Of a stretch of 64,000 nt of DNA, positions 17,488 through 26,300 are shown piece after piece. The position numbers were made by a program, and so were the translations under genes. The DNA comes from JACCVL01 sp963695375 (lineage in GTDB: Bacteria; Actinomycetota; Actinomycetes; Propionibacteriales; Nocardioidaceae). Numbering within the stretch: the stretch's first letter is position 1; each line of letters opens with the position of its first letter. The notes under the pieces were generated by a model. That model searched no databases, was not told where the DNA came from, and saw only the letters and a program-made list of their open reading frames with translations. Location of the stretch: positions 2,480,001 through 2,544,000 of the forward strand of contig OY968767.1 of assembly GCA_963695375.1 (NCBI GenBank), given 5' to 3'.

Positions 17488-19806
17488 GGTGACGCGGTAG
17501 ACGTCGAAGACGCCGTCGACCAGCCGGACAGCGGCCAGCACGTGACCCAGGTGGGCGGGGTCGCCCATCTCGAAGGTGAACCGACTCTTGGCGATCCGGT
17601 CCCGGCCGGTCTGCAGGTTGGCGGACAGGATGTTGACGTGGTGGTCGGACAGCACGCGGGTCACGTCGGACAGCAGCCGGGCCCGGTCGAGCGCCTCCAC
17701 CTGGATCGCGACCAGGAACAGGCTCTGCGCCGACGGCGCCCACTCCACCTCGACGATCCGCTCCGGCTGGGCGGTCAGACTGCCGACGTTGGGACAGTCG
17801 TTGCGGTGCACCGAGACGCCCGCGCCACGGGTGACGAAGCCGACGATCTGGTCCCCGGGAACCGGGGTGCAGCAGCGGGCCAGCTTGGTGAGCACGTCGC
17901 TCATGCCGTGCACGACCACCCCCGAGTCGCCGCGCGGGGCACGCCGGCGCCGGTCGATCTCGGTCGGGACGATCACCGCCTCGGACAGGTCCTCCTCGGA
18001 GCCCGCCTCACCGCCGTGCAGGTCGATCACCCGGCGCACGACGTTCTGCGCGCCGACGTTGCCCTCCCCCACCGCTGCGTACAGCGCGGACACGTCGGTC
18101 AGGTGCAGGTCCTTGGCGACGGTCTGCAGGGTGTCGTGGCTGAGCAGCCGCTGCAGCGGCAGGCCCTCCTTGCGCATCAGCTTCGCGATCGCGTCCTTGC
18201 CGCGTTCGATCGCCTCCTCCCGACGCTCCTTGGTGAACCACTGCCGGATCTTGGTCCGGGCCCGCGGGCTCTTGACGAAGTCCAGCCAGTCCCGGCTCGG
18301 TCCGGCACCAGGCGCCTTGGAGGTGAACACCTCCACCACGTCGCCGTTGTCGAGCACGCTCTCGAGCGGAACCAACCGGCCGTTGACGCGGGCACCGATG
18401 CACTGATGGCCGACCTCGGTGTGCACGGCGTACGCGAAGTCGACCGGTGTCGACCCGGCGGGCAGCGACTGCACGTCACCGCGCGGGGTGAAGACGTAGA
18501 CCTCCGTGCTGGTGATCTCGAACCGCAGCGACTCGAGGAAGTCGCCCGGGTCGGACGTCTCCTGCTGCCAGTCGATGACCTGGCGCAGCCAGGCCATCTC
18601 CGACTGGGCTCCGTCCTTCGGCTCGGTGCTGCGGACCAGCGGCACCTCTGGTGCGGTCCCGTCGGTGCCCTCCTTGTACTTCCAGTGCGCGGCGACGCCG
18701 TACTCCGCCCGGCGGTGCATCGCGAAGGTTCGGATCTGCAGCTCGACCGGTTTGCCCTGCGGTCCGACGACGGTGGTGTGCAGCGACTGGTACATGTTGA
18801 ACTTCGGCATCGCCACGTAGTCCTTGAACCGCCCGGGCAGGGGGTTCCACCTGGCATGCAGCACGCCCAGCACCGCGTAGCAGTCCCGCATCGAGTCGAC
18901 CAGCACCCGCAGCCCGACCAGGTCGTAGATGTCGGTGAACTCCCGGCCGCGCACGATCATCTTCTGGTAGATCGAGTAGTAGTGCTTCGGTCGGCCGGTG
19001 ACCGTCGCCTTGATCTTGGCCGCGCGGAGATCGGCGTTCACGCTGTCGATGACGGTGGCGAGGAAGTCGTCCCGGGCCGGGGCGCGGTCGGCGACCAGCC
19101 GCACGATCTCGTCGTAGACCTTCGGGTGCAGGGTGGAGAACGCGAGATCCTCCAGCTCCCACTTGATCGTGTTCATGCCGAGCCGGTGGGCGAGCGGGGC
19201 GAAGATCTCCAGCGTCTCCCGCGACTTGCGCTCCTGGGTCTCGGCCTTGACGTGCCGCAGGGTGCGCATGTTGTGCAGCCGGTCGGCGAGCTTGATGACG
19301 AGGACCCGGATGTCCTTGCTCATCGCGACGACCATCTTGCGGATGGTCTCGGCCTGCGCGGAGTCGCCGTACTTGACCTTGTCCAGCTTGGTGACACCGT
19401 CGACGAGGGAGGCCACCTCGTCCCCGAAGTCCTGCCGCAGCTGGTCGATCGTGTACGTCGTGTCCTCGAGCGTGTCGTGCAACAGCGAGGCACACAGCGT
19501 CGGCGTGGTCATGCCGAGCTCGGCCAAGATCGTGGTCACGGCGAGCGGATGGGTGATGTAGGCATCACCGCTCTTGCGCCACTGGCCCTGGTGCAGCCGC
19601 TCGGCCGTCTGGTAGGCGCGTTCCAGCGCGGCCAGGTCCGCCTTTGGATGGTGCGCCCGGACGATGCCGAACAGCGGCTCGAGCACCGGGCTGGTGGCCG
19701 ACGCCCGGCTGCCGAGCCGGGCCAGCCGGTTGCGCATCCGCACGCCGGACGGGGCCGGGGTCGGCGTGACCTCGACCTCGACCGAGCTGTCGTCAGGCAC
19801 GCGCAC
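17482..19806 (-). CDS. relA: Bifunctional (p)ppGpp synthetase/hydrolase
   Basis: Long RelA/SpoT homologue of 774 residues controlling the stringent response. The hydrolase HD domain is intact ('ASLLHDTLEDT', His110-Asp111, plus 'VIKLADRLHNMRTL'). The synthetase domain has 'TGRPKHYYSIYQKM', 'YDLVGLRVLVDSMRDCY' and 'VELQIRT'. A TGS domain ('VFTPRGDVQSLPAGSTPVDF') and a C-terminal ACT domain ('IQVEALDRARLLSDVTRVLS') follow. It starts with GTG at 19806 and is shorter at the N-terminus than some relatives. It follows apt, as in mycobacteria, but the ppiB gene expected downstream is replaced by two opposite-strand genes and repeats. Confidence 0.97.
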   Translation of the reverse strand: MRVPDDSSVEVEVTPTPAPSGVRMRNRLARLGSRASATSPVLEPLFGIVRAHHPKADLAALERAYQTAERLHQGQWRKSGDAYITHPLAVTTILAELGMTTPTLCASLLHDTLEDTTYTIDQLRQDFGDEVASLVDGVTKLDKVKYGDSAQAETIRKMVVAMSKDIRVLVIKLADRLHNMRTLRHVKAETQERKSRETLEIFAPLAHRLGMNTIKWELEDLAFSTLHPKVYDEIVRLVADRAPARDDFLATVIDSVNADLRAAKIKATVTGRPKHYYSIYQKMIVRGREFTDIYDLVGLRVLVDSMRDCYAVLGVLHARWNPLPGRFKDYVAMPKFNMYQSLHTTVVGPQGKPVELQIRTFAMHRRAEYGVAAHWKYKEGTDGTAPEVPLVRSTEPKDGAQSEMAWLRQVIDWQQETSDPGDFLESLRFEITSTEVYVFTPRGDVQSLPAGSTPVDFAYAVHTEVGHQCIGARVNGRLVPLESVLDNGDVVEVFTSKAPGAGPSRDWLDFVKSPRARTKIRQWFTKERREEAIERGKDAIAKLMRKEGLPLQRLLSHDTLQTVAKDLHLTDVSALYAAVGEGNVGAQNVVRRVIDLHGGEAGSEEDLSEAVIVPTEIDRRRRAPRGDSGVVVHGMSDVLTKLARCCTPVPGDQIVGFVTRGAGVSVHRNDCPNVGSLTAQPERIVEVEWAPSAQSLFLVAIQVEALDRARLLSDVTRVLSDHHVNILSANLQTGRDRIAKSRFTFEMGDPAHLGHVLAAVRLVDGVFDVYRVTQ

Positions 19807-19865
19807 CTCCCGAGGCGATGCTCCAGTCTAGGTGGGTCGGGTGCCGCTCCTCCCCAGGACGGCGC

Positions 19866-20405
19866 TCAGACCACGCGCAGCGAGTCCGCGTTCAGGTTGC
19901 CGAGTCGGGAGCGGCCGCCGAGGAAGCCGAGCTCGAGCAGCACCGCCACCCCGCTGACCGTCGCCCCGCACTCCCGGATCAGCTGGCCGGTCGCCTCCAC
20001 GGTGCCGCCGGTGGCGAGGACGTCGTCGACCACCAGCACCCGCTCACCCTCGCGCAGTGCGTCGCGATGCAGCTCGAGCGTGGCCTCGCCGTACTCCAGC
20101 GAGTACGACACCTGGTGGGTGGCGGCCGGGAGCTTGCCGGACTTGCGCACCGGCACGAATCCGGCGCCCAGCGCCAGCGCGACAGGGGCGGCCAGGATGA
20201 ACCCCCGGGCCTCGATGCCGACCACGGCGTCGACCCCGTCCGGGGCGAGCCGACGACCCATGTCGGCGAGCGCGGTGACCGTGGTCGCGAACCCCTCGGG
20301 GTCGGCCAGCAACGGCGAGATGTCCTTGAACACCACACCTGCCTGCGGGAAGTCGGGGATGTCGCGGACCAGCCGGTCGAGCGCGGCATCCACCGGGCTG
20401 CTCAC
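19866..20405 (-). CDS. apt: Adenine phosphoribosyltransferase
   Basis: A 179-residue purine-salvage enzyme converting adenine and PRPP to AMP. The N-terminal 'VRDIPDFPQAGVVFKDISPL' and the PRPP-binding loop 'VLVVDDVLATGGTVEA' are diagnostic, and 'VVGIEARGFILAAPVALALG' is the family's hood region. It starts with GTG at 20405 in a GTGA overlap with the secF stop, so it is coupled to the Sec genes; relA follows after 59 bases. The length is normal for the family. Confidence 0.96.
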   Translation of the reverse strand: MSSPVDAALDRLVRDIPDFPQAGVVFKDISPLLADPEGFATTVTALADMGRRLAPDGVDAVVGIEARGFILAAPVALALGAGFVPVRKSGKLPAATHQVSYSLEYGEATLELHRDALREGERVLVVDDVLATGGTVEATGQLIRECGATVSGVAVLLELGFLGGRSRLGNLNADSLRVV

Positions 20406-21607
20406 CGCCCGCCCCCGCGCTGCGGGCCACCACGCTGCGAGCGGGGCCGGCGCTGCGGCTGGTTCCGTCCGGGAGCCACCGGGCGGGTCGGCCGGACGGG
20501 GCGCTCGCCGTCCGGTGGTGCGGCGCCGCCGCGGGCGCCACTGGGCACCGCATCGCCCTCCCCATCCGGCGGGTGCTCCCCCACCGCGTCCGGCTCCGGC
20601 CCCCCGACCGGCAGCGCCGGCTCACCGGCCTGACCCTCCCGGTTGCGGCGCGCGGCGACCCGCTGGGCCTGCGCCCGGACGGCGGGCTCACGCTCCTTGA
20701 GGTGCACCGCCAGCGGGGTGGCGATGAAGATCGACGAGTAGGTGCCGGCCGCCATCCCCACGAAGAGCGCGAGCGCCAGGTCCTTCAGCGGTCCGGTGCC
20801 GAGCACCACGGTCCCGACGACCAGCAGCGCGAGCACCGGCAGCAGCGCCGTCACGGTGGTGTTGATCGACCGGACCAGCGTCTGGTTGACCGCGAGGTTG
20901 GCCTGCTCGGCGAAGGTGCGGGACAGGTTCGTGGCGTAGGCCCGGGTGTTCTCGCGCACCTTGTCGAAGACGACGACGGTGTCGTACAGCGAGAAGCCGA
21001 GGATGGTGAGGAAGCCGGTCACGGTGGCGGGCGAGACCTCGAAGCCGGACCAGGCATAGATGCCGACGGTGATCAGGACGTCGTGCAACAGCGCCACCAG
21101 CGCGGCCACGGACATCTTCCACTCCCGGAAGTACGCCCAGATGAACAGCACCACCAGGCTGAGGAACACGCCGAGGCCGAGGATCGCCTTGTCCAGGATC
21201 TGCCGGCCGAAGGTCGGTCCGATCCGCTCCTGGCTCACGTCGGTCGCGCCGGCCTCCTCGAGCGCGGTCACGACCTCGTCGGCCTCCGCCTGGTCGAGCG
21301 GCTGGGTCTGGACCAGCACCGCCTCGTTGCCCGACGTGGTGACCAGGGGGTCGCCGACGTCGACACCGGAGTCGACGGTGGCGTCCCGGACCAGATCGAC
21401 GTTGGTGTCGGTCGGCGAGATGCTGACGTTGAACTCGACCCCGCCCTTGAACTCGATGCCCGGGTTCAGCTCGCGGAAGAACAGCCCGGTCGCCGCCGCG
21501 ACGACGATGACGCCCGACAGCGTGTACCAGAGCAGCCGCCGGCCGACGAAGTCGAACGACACCCGGCCGGTGTAGAGGTGTTGACCCCAGGTCGCCATCT
21601 TGCTCAT
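20402..21607 (-). CDS. secF: Protein translocase subunit SecF
   Basis: Membrane subunit of 401 residues of the SecDF complex, which uses the proton-motive force to pull exported proteins outward. It starts MSKMATWGQHLYTGRVSFDF. A first helix, the periplasmic P4 loop ('GIEFKGGVEFNVSIS') and five more helices follow, with the signature 'GFSLYDTVVVFDKVRENTR'. The last ~75 residues after 'VHLKEREPAV' are a Pro/Gly/Arg-rich cytoplasmic tail common in actinobacteria. The start overlaps the secD stop (ATGA) and the end overlaps the apt start. Confidence 0.96.
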   Translation of the reverse strand: MSKMATWGQHLYTGRVSFDFVGRRLLWYTLSGVIVVAAATGLFFRELNPGIEFKGGVEFNVSISPTDTNVDLVRDATVDSGVDVGDPLVTTSGNEAVLVQTQPLDQAEADEVVTALEEAGATDVSQERIGPTFGRQILDKAILGLGVFLSLVVLFIWAYFREWKMSVAALVALLHDVLITVGIYAWSGFEVSPATVTGFLTILGFSLYDTVVVFDKVRENTRAYATNLSRTFAEQANLAVNQTLVRSINTTVTALLPVLALLVVGTVVLGTGPLKDLALALFVGMAAGTYSSIFIATPLAVHLKEREPAVRAQAQRVAARRNREGQAGEPALPVGGPEPDAVGEHPPDGEGDAVPSGARGGAAPPDGERPVRPTRPVAPGRNQPQRRPRSQRGGPQRGGGR

Positions 21608-23454
21608 CGGGCAACCCCCTGTGCTCGGCGGGACGTTCGAGCGAACTCGGTCACCTTGCGTCCCTCGATACCCAGATGCCGAGCGTCCAGCCCGGACAAG
21701 GGGTGACCCTGCCCGAAGAAGCGGGTCCGGGCCAGCACCGTGACGAGCGGCTTGGTGAACGCGAACACGATGACGACGTCGATCGCCGTGGTCAGCCCGA
21801 GCGCGAAGGCGAACCCGCGGATCTCGTCGATCGCGAAGGTGTACAGCACCACCGCGGCCAGCAGGGAGACGGCGTCGGCGGCCAGGATCGTGGTCCGTGC
21901 CCGCTTCCAGCCGGCCTCGACCGCCAGGCGCAGCGACTTGCCCTCGCGGACCTCGTCGCGGAGCCGCTCGAAGTAGACGATGAACGAGTCGGCGGTGATG
22001 CCCACCGCCACGATCAGCCCGGCGATCCCGGGGAGGGTCAGGGTGAAGCCGACGCTGGCGCCGAGCAGCAGCACCAGCTCGTAGGTGACCAGCCCCGCCA
22101 CCGCGAGCGAGGCGATCACCACCAGGCCCAGGCCGCGGTAGTAGAGCATGCAGTAGACGACGACCAGCGCCAGGCCGATGAGGCCGGCCAGCACCCCGGC
22201 CGAGAGCTGCGAGCCCGCCAGGGTCGGACCCGCGAGGGTCACGCCGCTGACCTCGAAGCTCAGCGGCAACGCGCCGTACTGCAGCGAGTTCGCCAGGTCG
22301 GTCGCGGTCTGCTGGGTGAAGCCGCCGGAGATCTGCGCCTGGCCGTTGGTGATCGGGCTGGTCACCCGTGGAGCCGACAACACCTGCCCGTCCAGCACGA
22401 TCGCGAACAGCCGGTTCGTGCCCACCAGGGCCCGGGTCACGTCGGTGAAGACGTTGGTGCCCTCGGAGTCGAGCTCGAGGTTGACCACCCACTGCGGCGA
22501 CTGCTGCGGGAGGCCGGCCGACGCGTCGCTGAGCGAGGTGCCCTCGATCACTGCGGGGCTCAAGAGGTACTTGAGGCCCTCCTCGTCGCACGTGATCAGC
22601 GGCTTGACCGGCTCGTCGACGACCTGGGTCGCGGCGTCACCCTCGGGACAGGTGAAGGACGCGAACCGCTGGCTGAGCCGGGTGAAGTCCTGGCTGTACT
22701 CCTGGGGCGGCGTCCCGGAGACCGTGGTCTGGATCATGTCGGCGACCGACATCTCCTCGACGCTGGCGCCGTCGGCGCTCTGGCCGGACCCGGCGTCGGC
22801 CGTCGGGCCGTCGGCAGGAGTGCCCGTGGGCGAGTCGGTCGGCGCGTCGGTCGGCGCGTCGGTGCTGTCCCCGGGCAGCATCCAACCGCTGACCCCACGG
22901 TTGTTGCCGCCGCCCTGACCGCCGCCTGCACCGTCCTGGCCGCCGCTCTCCTGACCACCGCCGCCCTGGCCGCCGCCGCCCTGACCGCCGCCTGCACCGT
23001 CCTGGCCGCCGCCCTGACCGCCGCCGCCCTGACCACCGCCACCTTGGCCGTTCCCAGGAGCCGGCGGTTGCGGCTGGCCCGCCGCCGGGCCGGCCCACAC
23101 CAACCGGAACCGCAGCTGGGCGGTTCGACCGACCTGCTCGACGATGTCCCCGCGCTCCTCGCCGGGGATCTCGACGATGATCTGATCGCTGCCCCGGGTG
23201 CTGACCTCGGCGGCAGAGACGCCGGTGCCGTTGACCCGGGCGGAGATGATCTCCTGTGCCTGCTCCAGCTTCTCCGCGGTGACGTCCTCGCCGTCCGCGG
23301 TGCTGGCCTGCAGGGTGATCCGCGTGCCGCCCTGGAGGTCGAGCCCCAGCCGCGGCGCCCAGTCGCCTCCGAGCGCGACGAGACCCATCAGGATCCCGAT
23401 CACGATCCCGAGAACGGCCAGGGTGCGCCCCGGGCGGGTCAGGTTGGTCGCCAC
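21604..23454 (-). CDS. secD: Protein translocase subunit SecD with a Gly/Gln-rich insert
   Basis: Membrane subunit of 616 residues of SecDF. The first helix (TLAVLGIVIGILMGLVALGG) is followed by the conserved 'LGLDLQGGTRITLQA' and the P1 head region. The C-terminal helices carry 'LPGIAGLIVAVGITADSFIVYFERLRDE' features typical of SecD. Residues about 134-184 form a Gly/Gln repeat encoded by tandem DNA at 22903-23055, followed by a Thr/Pro/Asp-rich stretch. Actinobacterial SecD often has a Pro-rich insert here, so the position is normal but the composition is unusual. The start is GTG at 23454. Confidence 0.95.
   Translation of the reverse strand: MATNLTRPGRTLAVLGIVIGILMGLVALGGDWAPRLGLDLQGGTRITLQASTADGEDVTAEKLEQAQEIISARVNGTGVSAAEVSTRGSDQIIVEIPGEERGDIVEQVGRTAQLRFRLVWAGPAAGQPQPPAPGNGQGGGGQGGGGQGGGQDGAGGGQGGGGQGGGGQESGGQDGAGGGQGGGNNRGVSGWMLPGDSTDAPTDAPTDSPTGTPADGPTADAGSGQSADGASVEEMSVADMIQTTVSGTPPQEYSQDFTRLSQRFASFTCPEGDAATQVVDEPVKPLITCDEEGLKYLLSPAVIEGTSLSDASAGLPQQSPQWVVNLELDSEGTNVFTDVTRALVGTNRLFAIVLDGQVLSAPRVTSPITNGQAQISGGFTQQTATDLANSLQYGALPLSFEVSGVTLAGPTLAGSQLSAGVLAGLIGLALVVVYCMLYYRGLGLVVIASLAVAGLVTYELVLLLGASVGFTLTLPGIAGLIVAVGITADSFIVYFERLRDEVREGKSLRLAVEAGWKRARTTILAADAVSLLAAVVLYTFAIDEIRGFAFALGLTTAIDVVIVFAFTKPLVTVLARTRFFGQGHPLSGLDARHLGIEGRKVTEFARTSRRAQGVAR
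22903..23055 (-). repeat. Tandem coding repeat inside secD
   Basis: Repeats of roughly 9-15 bp (plus-strand GCCGCC-rich units such as 'ctgaccgccgcc') encode runs of GGGGQ and GGQDGAGGGQ. A longer unit of roughly 60 bp containing GGQDGAGGGQGGG occurs twice, so the tract seems to have grown by nested duplication. Length variation between strains is expected. Confidence 0.8.
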
Positions 23455-23487
23455 GTCAGATGTGCCTTCCCGTTCGTCGCCCCGCCG

Positions 23488-23826
23488 TCACGGCCGGACG
23501 TCGCCCCCGTCGTCCTCGCTCCGCGTCGGCTCCCCCGGGGCCGCGTCGTCGGGTGCCGCGGCCGGCTCGACGACCTGCGACACCGCGTGCCGGTTCACGG
23601 TCAGAACCACGCCGTCGGCGACCTCGAGCTCGAACGACTCGTCGCCGAGCGCCCGGATGGTGCCGTACATCCCCGCGGTGAGCATCACCCGGTCACCCAC
23701 GGCGAGGCTGCGCTGCAGCCGGGCCGCCTCCTGCTGCCGACGCCGGGCGGGCCGCAGGATCAGCAGCCAGAACACCACGACGATGAGGACAAGGGGGAGG
23801 AACTGCCCGATCTGCTCGGGTGACAC
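23488..23826 (-). CDS. yajC: Preprotein translocase subunit YajC
   Basis: A small SecDF-associated membrane protein of 112 residues. It has a single N-terminal helix (FLPLVLIVVVFWLLILRP) followed by the conserved 'RLQRSLAVGDRVMLTAGMYG', and an acidic, Pro-rich tail. The start is GTG at 23826. It precedes secD by 33 bases, completing the usual yajC-secD-secF order. It is separated from ruvB by 77 bases. Confidence 0.94.
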   Translation of the reverse strand: MSPEQIGQFLPLVLIVVVFWLLILRPARRRQQEAARLQRSLAVGDRVMLTAGMYGTIRALGDESFELEVADGVVLTVNRHAVSQVVEPAAAPDDAAPGEPTRSEDDGGDVRP

Positions 23827-23903
23827 GAGGGAACTCCAGGGAGGTTGGGGACACGACGTCGATCACGTCGGGAACGGGAGCACACCCGGACCGAGCGGCG
23901 AGT

Positions 23904-25028
23904 CTAGCCCCAGCCGGGCGCCGCCCCGTCGTCCGGCTCGTCGCTCCACAGCGCCGGCACGCCGGACGCAGAACCGGGCCGCGGCACCGGGAGCCTCAGG
24001 TGCTGCCAGGTCGCGGCGGTGGCCACCCGACCCCGCGGGGTGCGGGCGAGCAGACCCTCGCGGACCAGGAACGGCTCGGCCACCTCCTCGACCGTCTCCC
24101 GCTCCTCCCCGACCGCCACTGCCAACGTGCTCAGCCCCACCGGCCCGCCCTCGAACCGGCGGCACAGCGCGTCCAGCACCGCCCGGTCGAGCCGGTCGAG
24201 ACCACGCTCGTCCACTTCGTACAGCTCCAGGGCGGCCCGCGCCGTCCCCGCATCGACCACGCCCGAGGCCCGCACCTCGGAGAAGTCACGGACCCGGCGG
24301 AGCAGCCGGTTGGCGATCCGCGGCGTGCCCCGCGAGCGCCCGGCGATCTCGCTGGCGCCGTCCGGGCGAACGTCGACCCCGAGCAGTCCGGCGGAGCGGT
24401 GCACGATCGCCGCGAGATCCGCCGCCGCGTAGAAGTCGAGCTGAGCGGTGAAGCCGAACCGGTCCCGGAGGGGGCCCGGCAGCAGCCCCGCCCGGGTGGT
24501 CGCACCCACCAAGGTGAACGGTGGGATCTCCAGCGGGATCGCCGTCGCGCCGGGCCCCTTGCCGACGACGACGTCCACGCGGAAGTCCTCCATGGCGAGG
24601 TAGAGCATCTCCTCGGCCGCGCGAGCCATCCGGTGCACCTCGTCGACAAACAGCACCTCACCCGCGCCGATCCCGGACAGGATCGCCGCAAGGTCCCCGG
24701 CGTGCTGCAGCGCGGGACCGCTGGTGACCCGCAGCGGCACGCCCATCTCGGTGGCGATGATCATCGCCAGCGTGGTCTTGCCCAGCCCGGGCGGCCCGGA
24801 CAGCAGCACGTGGTCCGGCGTCCGCCCTCGTCCGCGAGCGGCCTCCAGGACCAGGGCGAGCTGTTCGCGGACCCGGACCTGGCCGATGACGTCGGCCAGC
24901 GACCTCGGCCGCAGCGCCAGCTCGTCGGCGGAATCCTCGAGCGTCGCCAGCGGAGTCACCGCCGCCCGGGGACCGCCCCCGGTCTCGGCCCCGATGCCGC
25001 TCCTGCCACCGTCCGCCTCACCGTCCAC
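23904..25028 (-). CDS. ruvB: Holliday junction branch-migration ATPase RuvB
   Basis: AAA+ helicase of 374 residues driving branch migration with RuvA. Walker A 'LSGPPGLGKTTLAMI', Walker B 'VLFVDEVHRMARAAEE', sensor 1 'LVGATTRAGLL' and the winged-helix end 'FLVREGLLARTPRGRVAT' are intact. I take GTG at 25028 as the start: it lies 13 bases after the ruvA stop with GGGGG just upstream. Residues 1-35 before 'LATLEDSADELALRPRSL' are poorly conserved. An in-frame start at 25283 lies inside ruvA and is rejected. Confidence 0.95.
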   Translation of the reverse strand: MDGEADGGRSGIGAETGGGPRAAVTPLATLEDSADELALRPRSLADVIGQVRVREQLALVLEAARGRGRTPDHVLLSGPPGLGKTTLAMIIATEMGVPLRVTSGPALQHAGDLAAILSGIGAGEVLFVDEVHRMARAAEEMLYLAMEDFRVDVVVGKGPGATAIPLEIPPFTLVGATTRAGLLPGPLRDRFGFTAQLDFYAAADLAAIVHRSAGLLGVDVRPDGASEIAGRSRGTPRIANRLLRRVRDFSEVRASGVVDAGTARAALELYEVDERGLDRLDRAVLDALCRRFEGGPVGLSTLAVAVGEERETVEEVAEPFLVREGLLARTPRGRVATAATWQHLRLPVPRPGSASGVPALWSDEPDDGAAPGWG

Positions 25029-25041
25029 AGCGCATCCCCCG

Positions 25042-25677
25042 TCAGGCCCGCGACAGCGTCCGCAGCGCGGCGCGCAGCAGCACTGGCACGTCCGGTCGGC
25101 CGGTCTCGGTGAGCTGCTCGTCGGCCAGCACCGAGACCGCGTCGACCGCGACGTCGGCCTCCCGCGGCGCCCAGCCCAGACCGACCAGCCCGCTGCGGAC
25201 CTGGTCTCGCCAGCCGCCGGCGTCCGGCTGCCCGGCCGACGGCCGGCCGGCGGCGTCGGCGTGCACCGACCGGACCGGGGCACCGAGCCGGTCCTTCAGC
25301 TCGAGGACGATCCGCTGCGCGCCCTTGCGACCGATGCCGGGCACGAGCGTCAGGCTGGCCAGGTCGTCGGTCGCGACGGCCCGGCGCAGGGTGTCCGGCG
25401 GGTGCACCGCCAGCATCGCCTGGGCGAGCTTCGGCCCGACCCCGCTGGCCGTCTGCAGCAGCTCGAACACGGTCCGCTCGTCGTCGTCGGCGAAGCCGAA
25501 CAGCGTCAGCGAGTCCTCGCGGACCACGAGGGACGTCGCCAGCTCGGCCTCCTCGCCGAGCCGCAGCGCCGCCAGCGTCGATGGGGCGCAGGAGACCTGC
25601 ATCCCGACGCCGCCGACCTCGACCACGGCGGTCGACGGTGTGACAGCGACCACCCGGCCGCGGACGGACGCGATCAT
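25042..25677 (-). CDS. ruvA: Holliday junction branch-migration protein RuvA
   Basis: A 211-residue DNA-binding subunit of the RuvAB complex. The N-terminal OB domain (MIASVRGRVVAVTPSTAVVE), two helix-hairpin-helix motifs ('LLQTASGVGPKLAQAML' and 'LTLVPGIGRKGAQRIVLEL') and a C-terminal RuvB-binding domain after a flexible linker are all visible. The ATG at 25677 overlaps the ruvC stop (ATGA). Confidence 0.95.
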   Translation of the reverse strand: MIASVRGRVVAVTPSTAVVEVGGVGMQVSCAPSTLAALRLGEEAELATSLVVREDSLTLFGFADDDERTVFELLQTASGVGPKLAQAMLAVHPPDTLRRAVATDDLASLTLVPGIGRKGAQRIVLELKDRLGAPVRSVHADAAGRPSAGQPDAGGWRDQVRSGLVGLGWAPREADVAVDAVSVLADEQLTETGRPDVPVLLRAALRTLSRA

Positions 25678-26201
25678 CCCGACCTCCCGGGGACGGCGAG
25701 CGCTCGACTGATGCGGGCCTGGGCGGCGCCGCGCCACAGGTGGCAGATGGCGAGCGCCAACGCGTCGGCCGCGTCCGCCGGTCGCGGGGCCAGCTCCAGC
25801 CGGAGCACCCGGGTGACCATCGCGGTCACCTGCGCCTTGTCCGCCCGGCCGCTGCCCGTCACCGCCGCCTTGACCTCGCTCGGCGTGTACGTCACCACCG
25901 GCACCCCCTGCCGTGCCGCCGCGGTGAGGATGGCTCCGCTCGCCTGCGCGGTGCCCATCACGGTGCGCACGTTGTGCTGGCTGAACACCCGCTCGACGGC
26001 GACGGCGTCCGGGCGGTGCGTCTCGATCCAGACCTCCACCGCGTCGTGCACCGCGAGCAACCGGGACTCCAGCGGCTGGTCGGCCGCGGTCCGGGCCACG
26101 TCGCACGCGACCGGCTGCACCGGCCGGCCGGGTGCGCCCTCGACCACGCCGAGGCCGCACCGGGTCAGTCCGGGGTCGACACCGAGCACCCGCACCGGCA
26201 C
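25674..26201 (-). CDS. ruvC: Holliday junction resolvase RuvC
   Basis: A 175-residue endonuclease that cuts the junctions moved by RuvAB. RNase H-fold catalytic acids sit in 'VLGVDPGLTRCGLGVV' (first Asp), 'VAVERVFSQHNV' (Glu) and 'RPADAADALALAICH' (last Asp pair). The start is GTG at 26201; a second GTG two codons later is equally possible. The gene heads ruvCAB, 99 bases after yebC. Confidence 0.95.
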   Translation of the reverse strand: MPVRVLGVDPGLTRCGLGVVEGAPGRPVQPVACDVARTAADQPLESRLLAVHDAVEVWIETHRPDAVAVERVFSQHNVRTVMGTAQASGAILTAAARQGVPVVTYTPSEVKAAVTGSGRADKAQVTAMVTRVLRLELAPRPADAADALALAICHLWRGAAQARISRALAVPGRSG

Positions 26202-26300
26202 CGCCTCCCACGCTGACGTCGTCGCTAGAACACCTGTTCGACCACGACAGTAGAGGTCGGCACCCCCCGTTCTGCGCTCGACGCGCCGGGGTGGCGCGGC

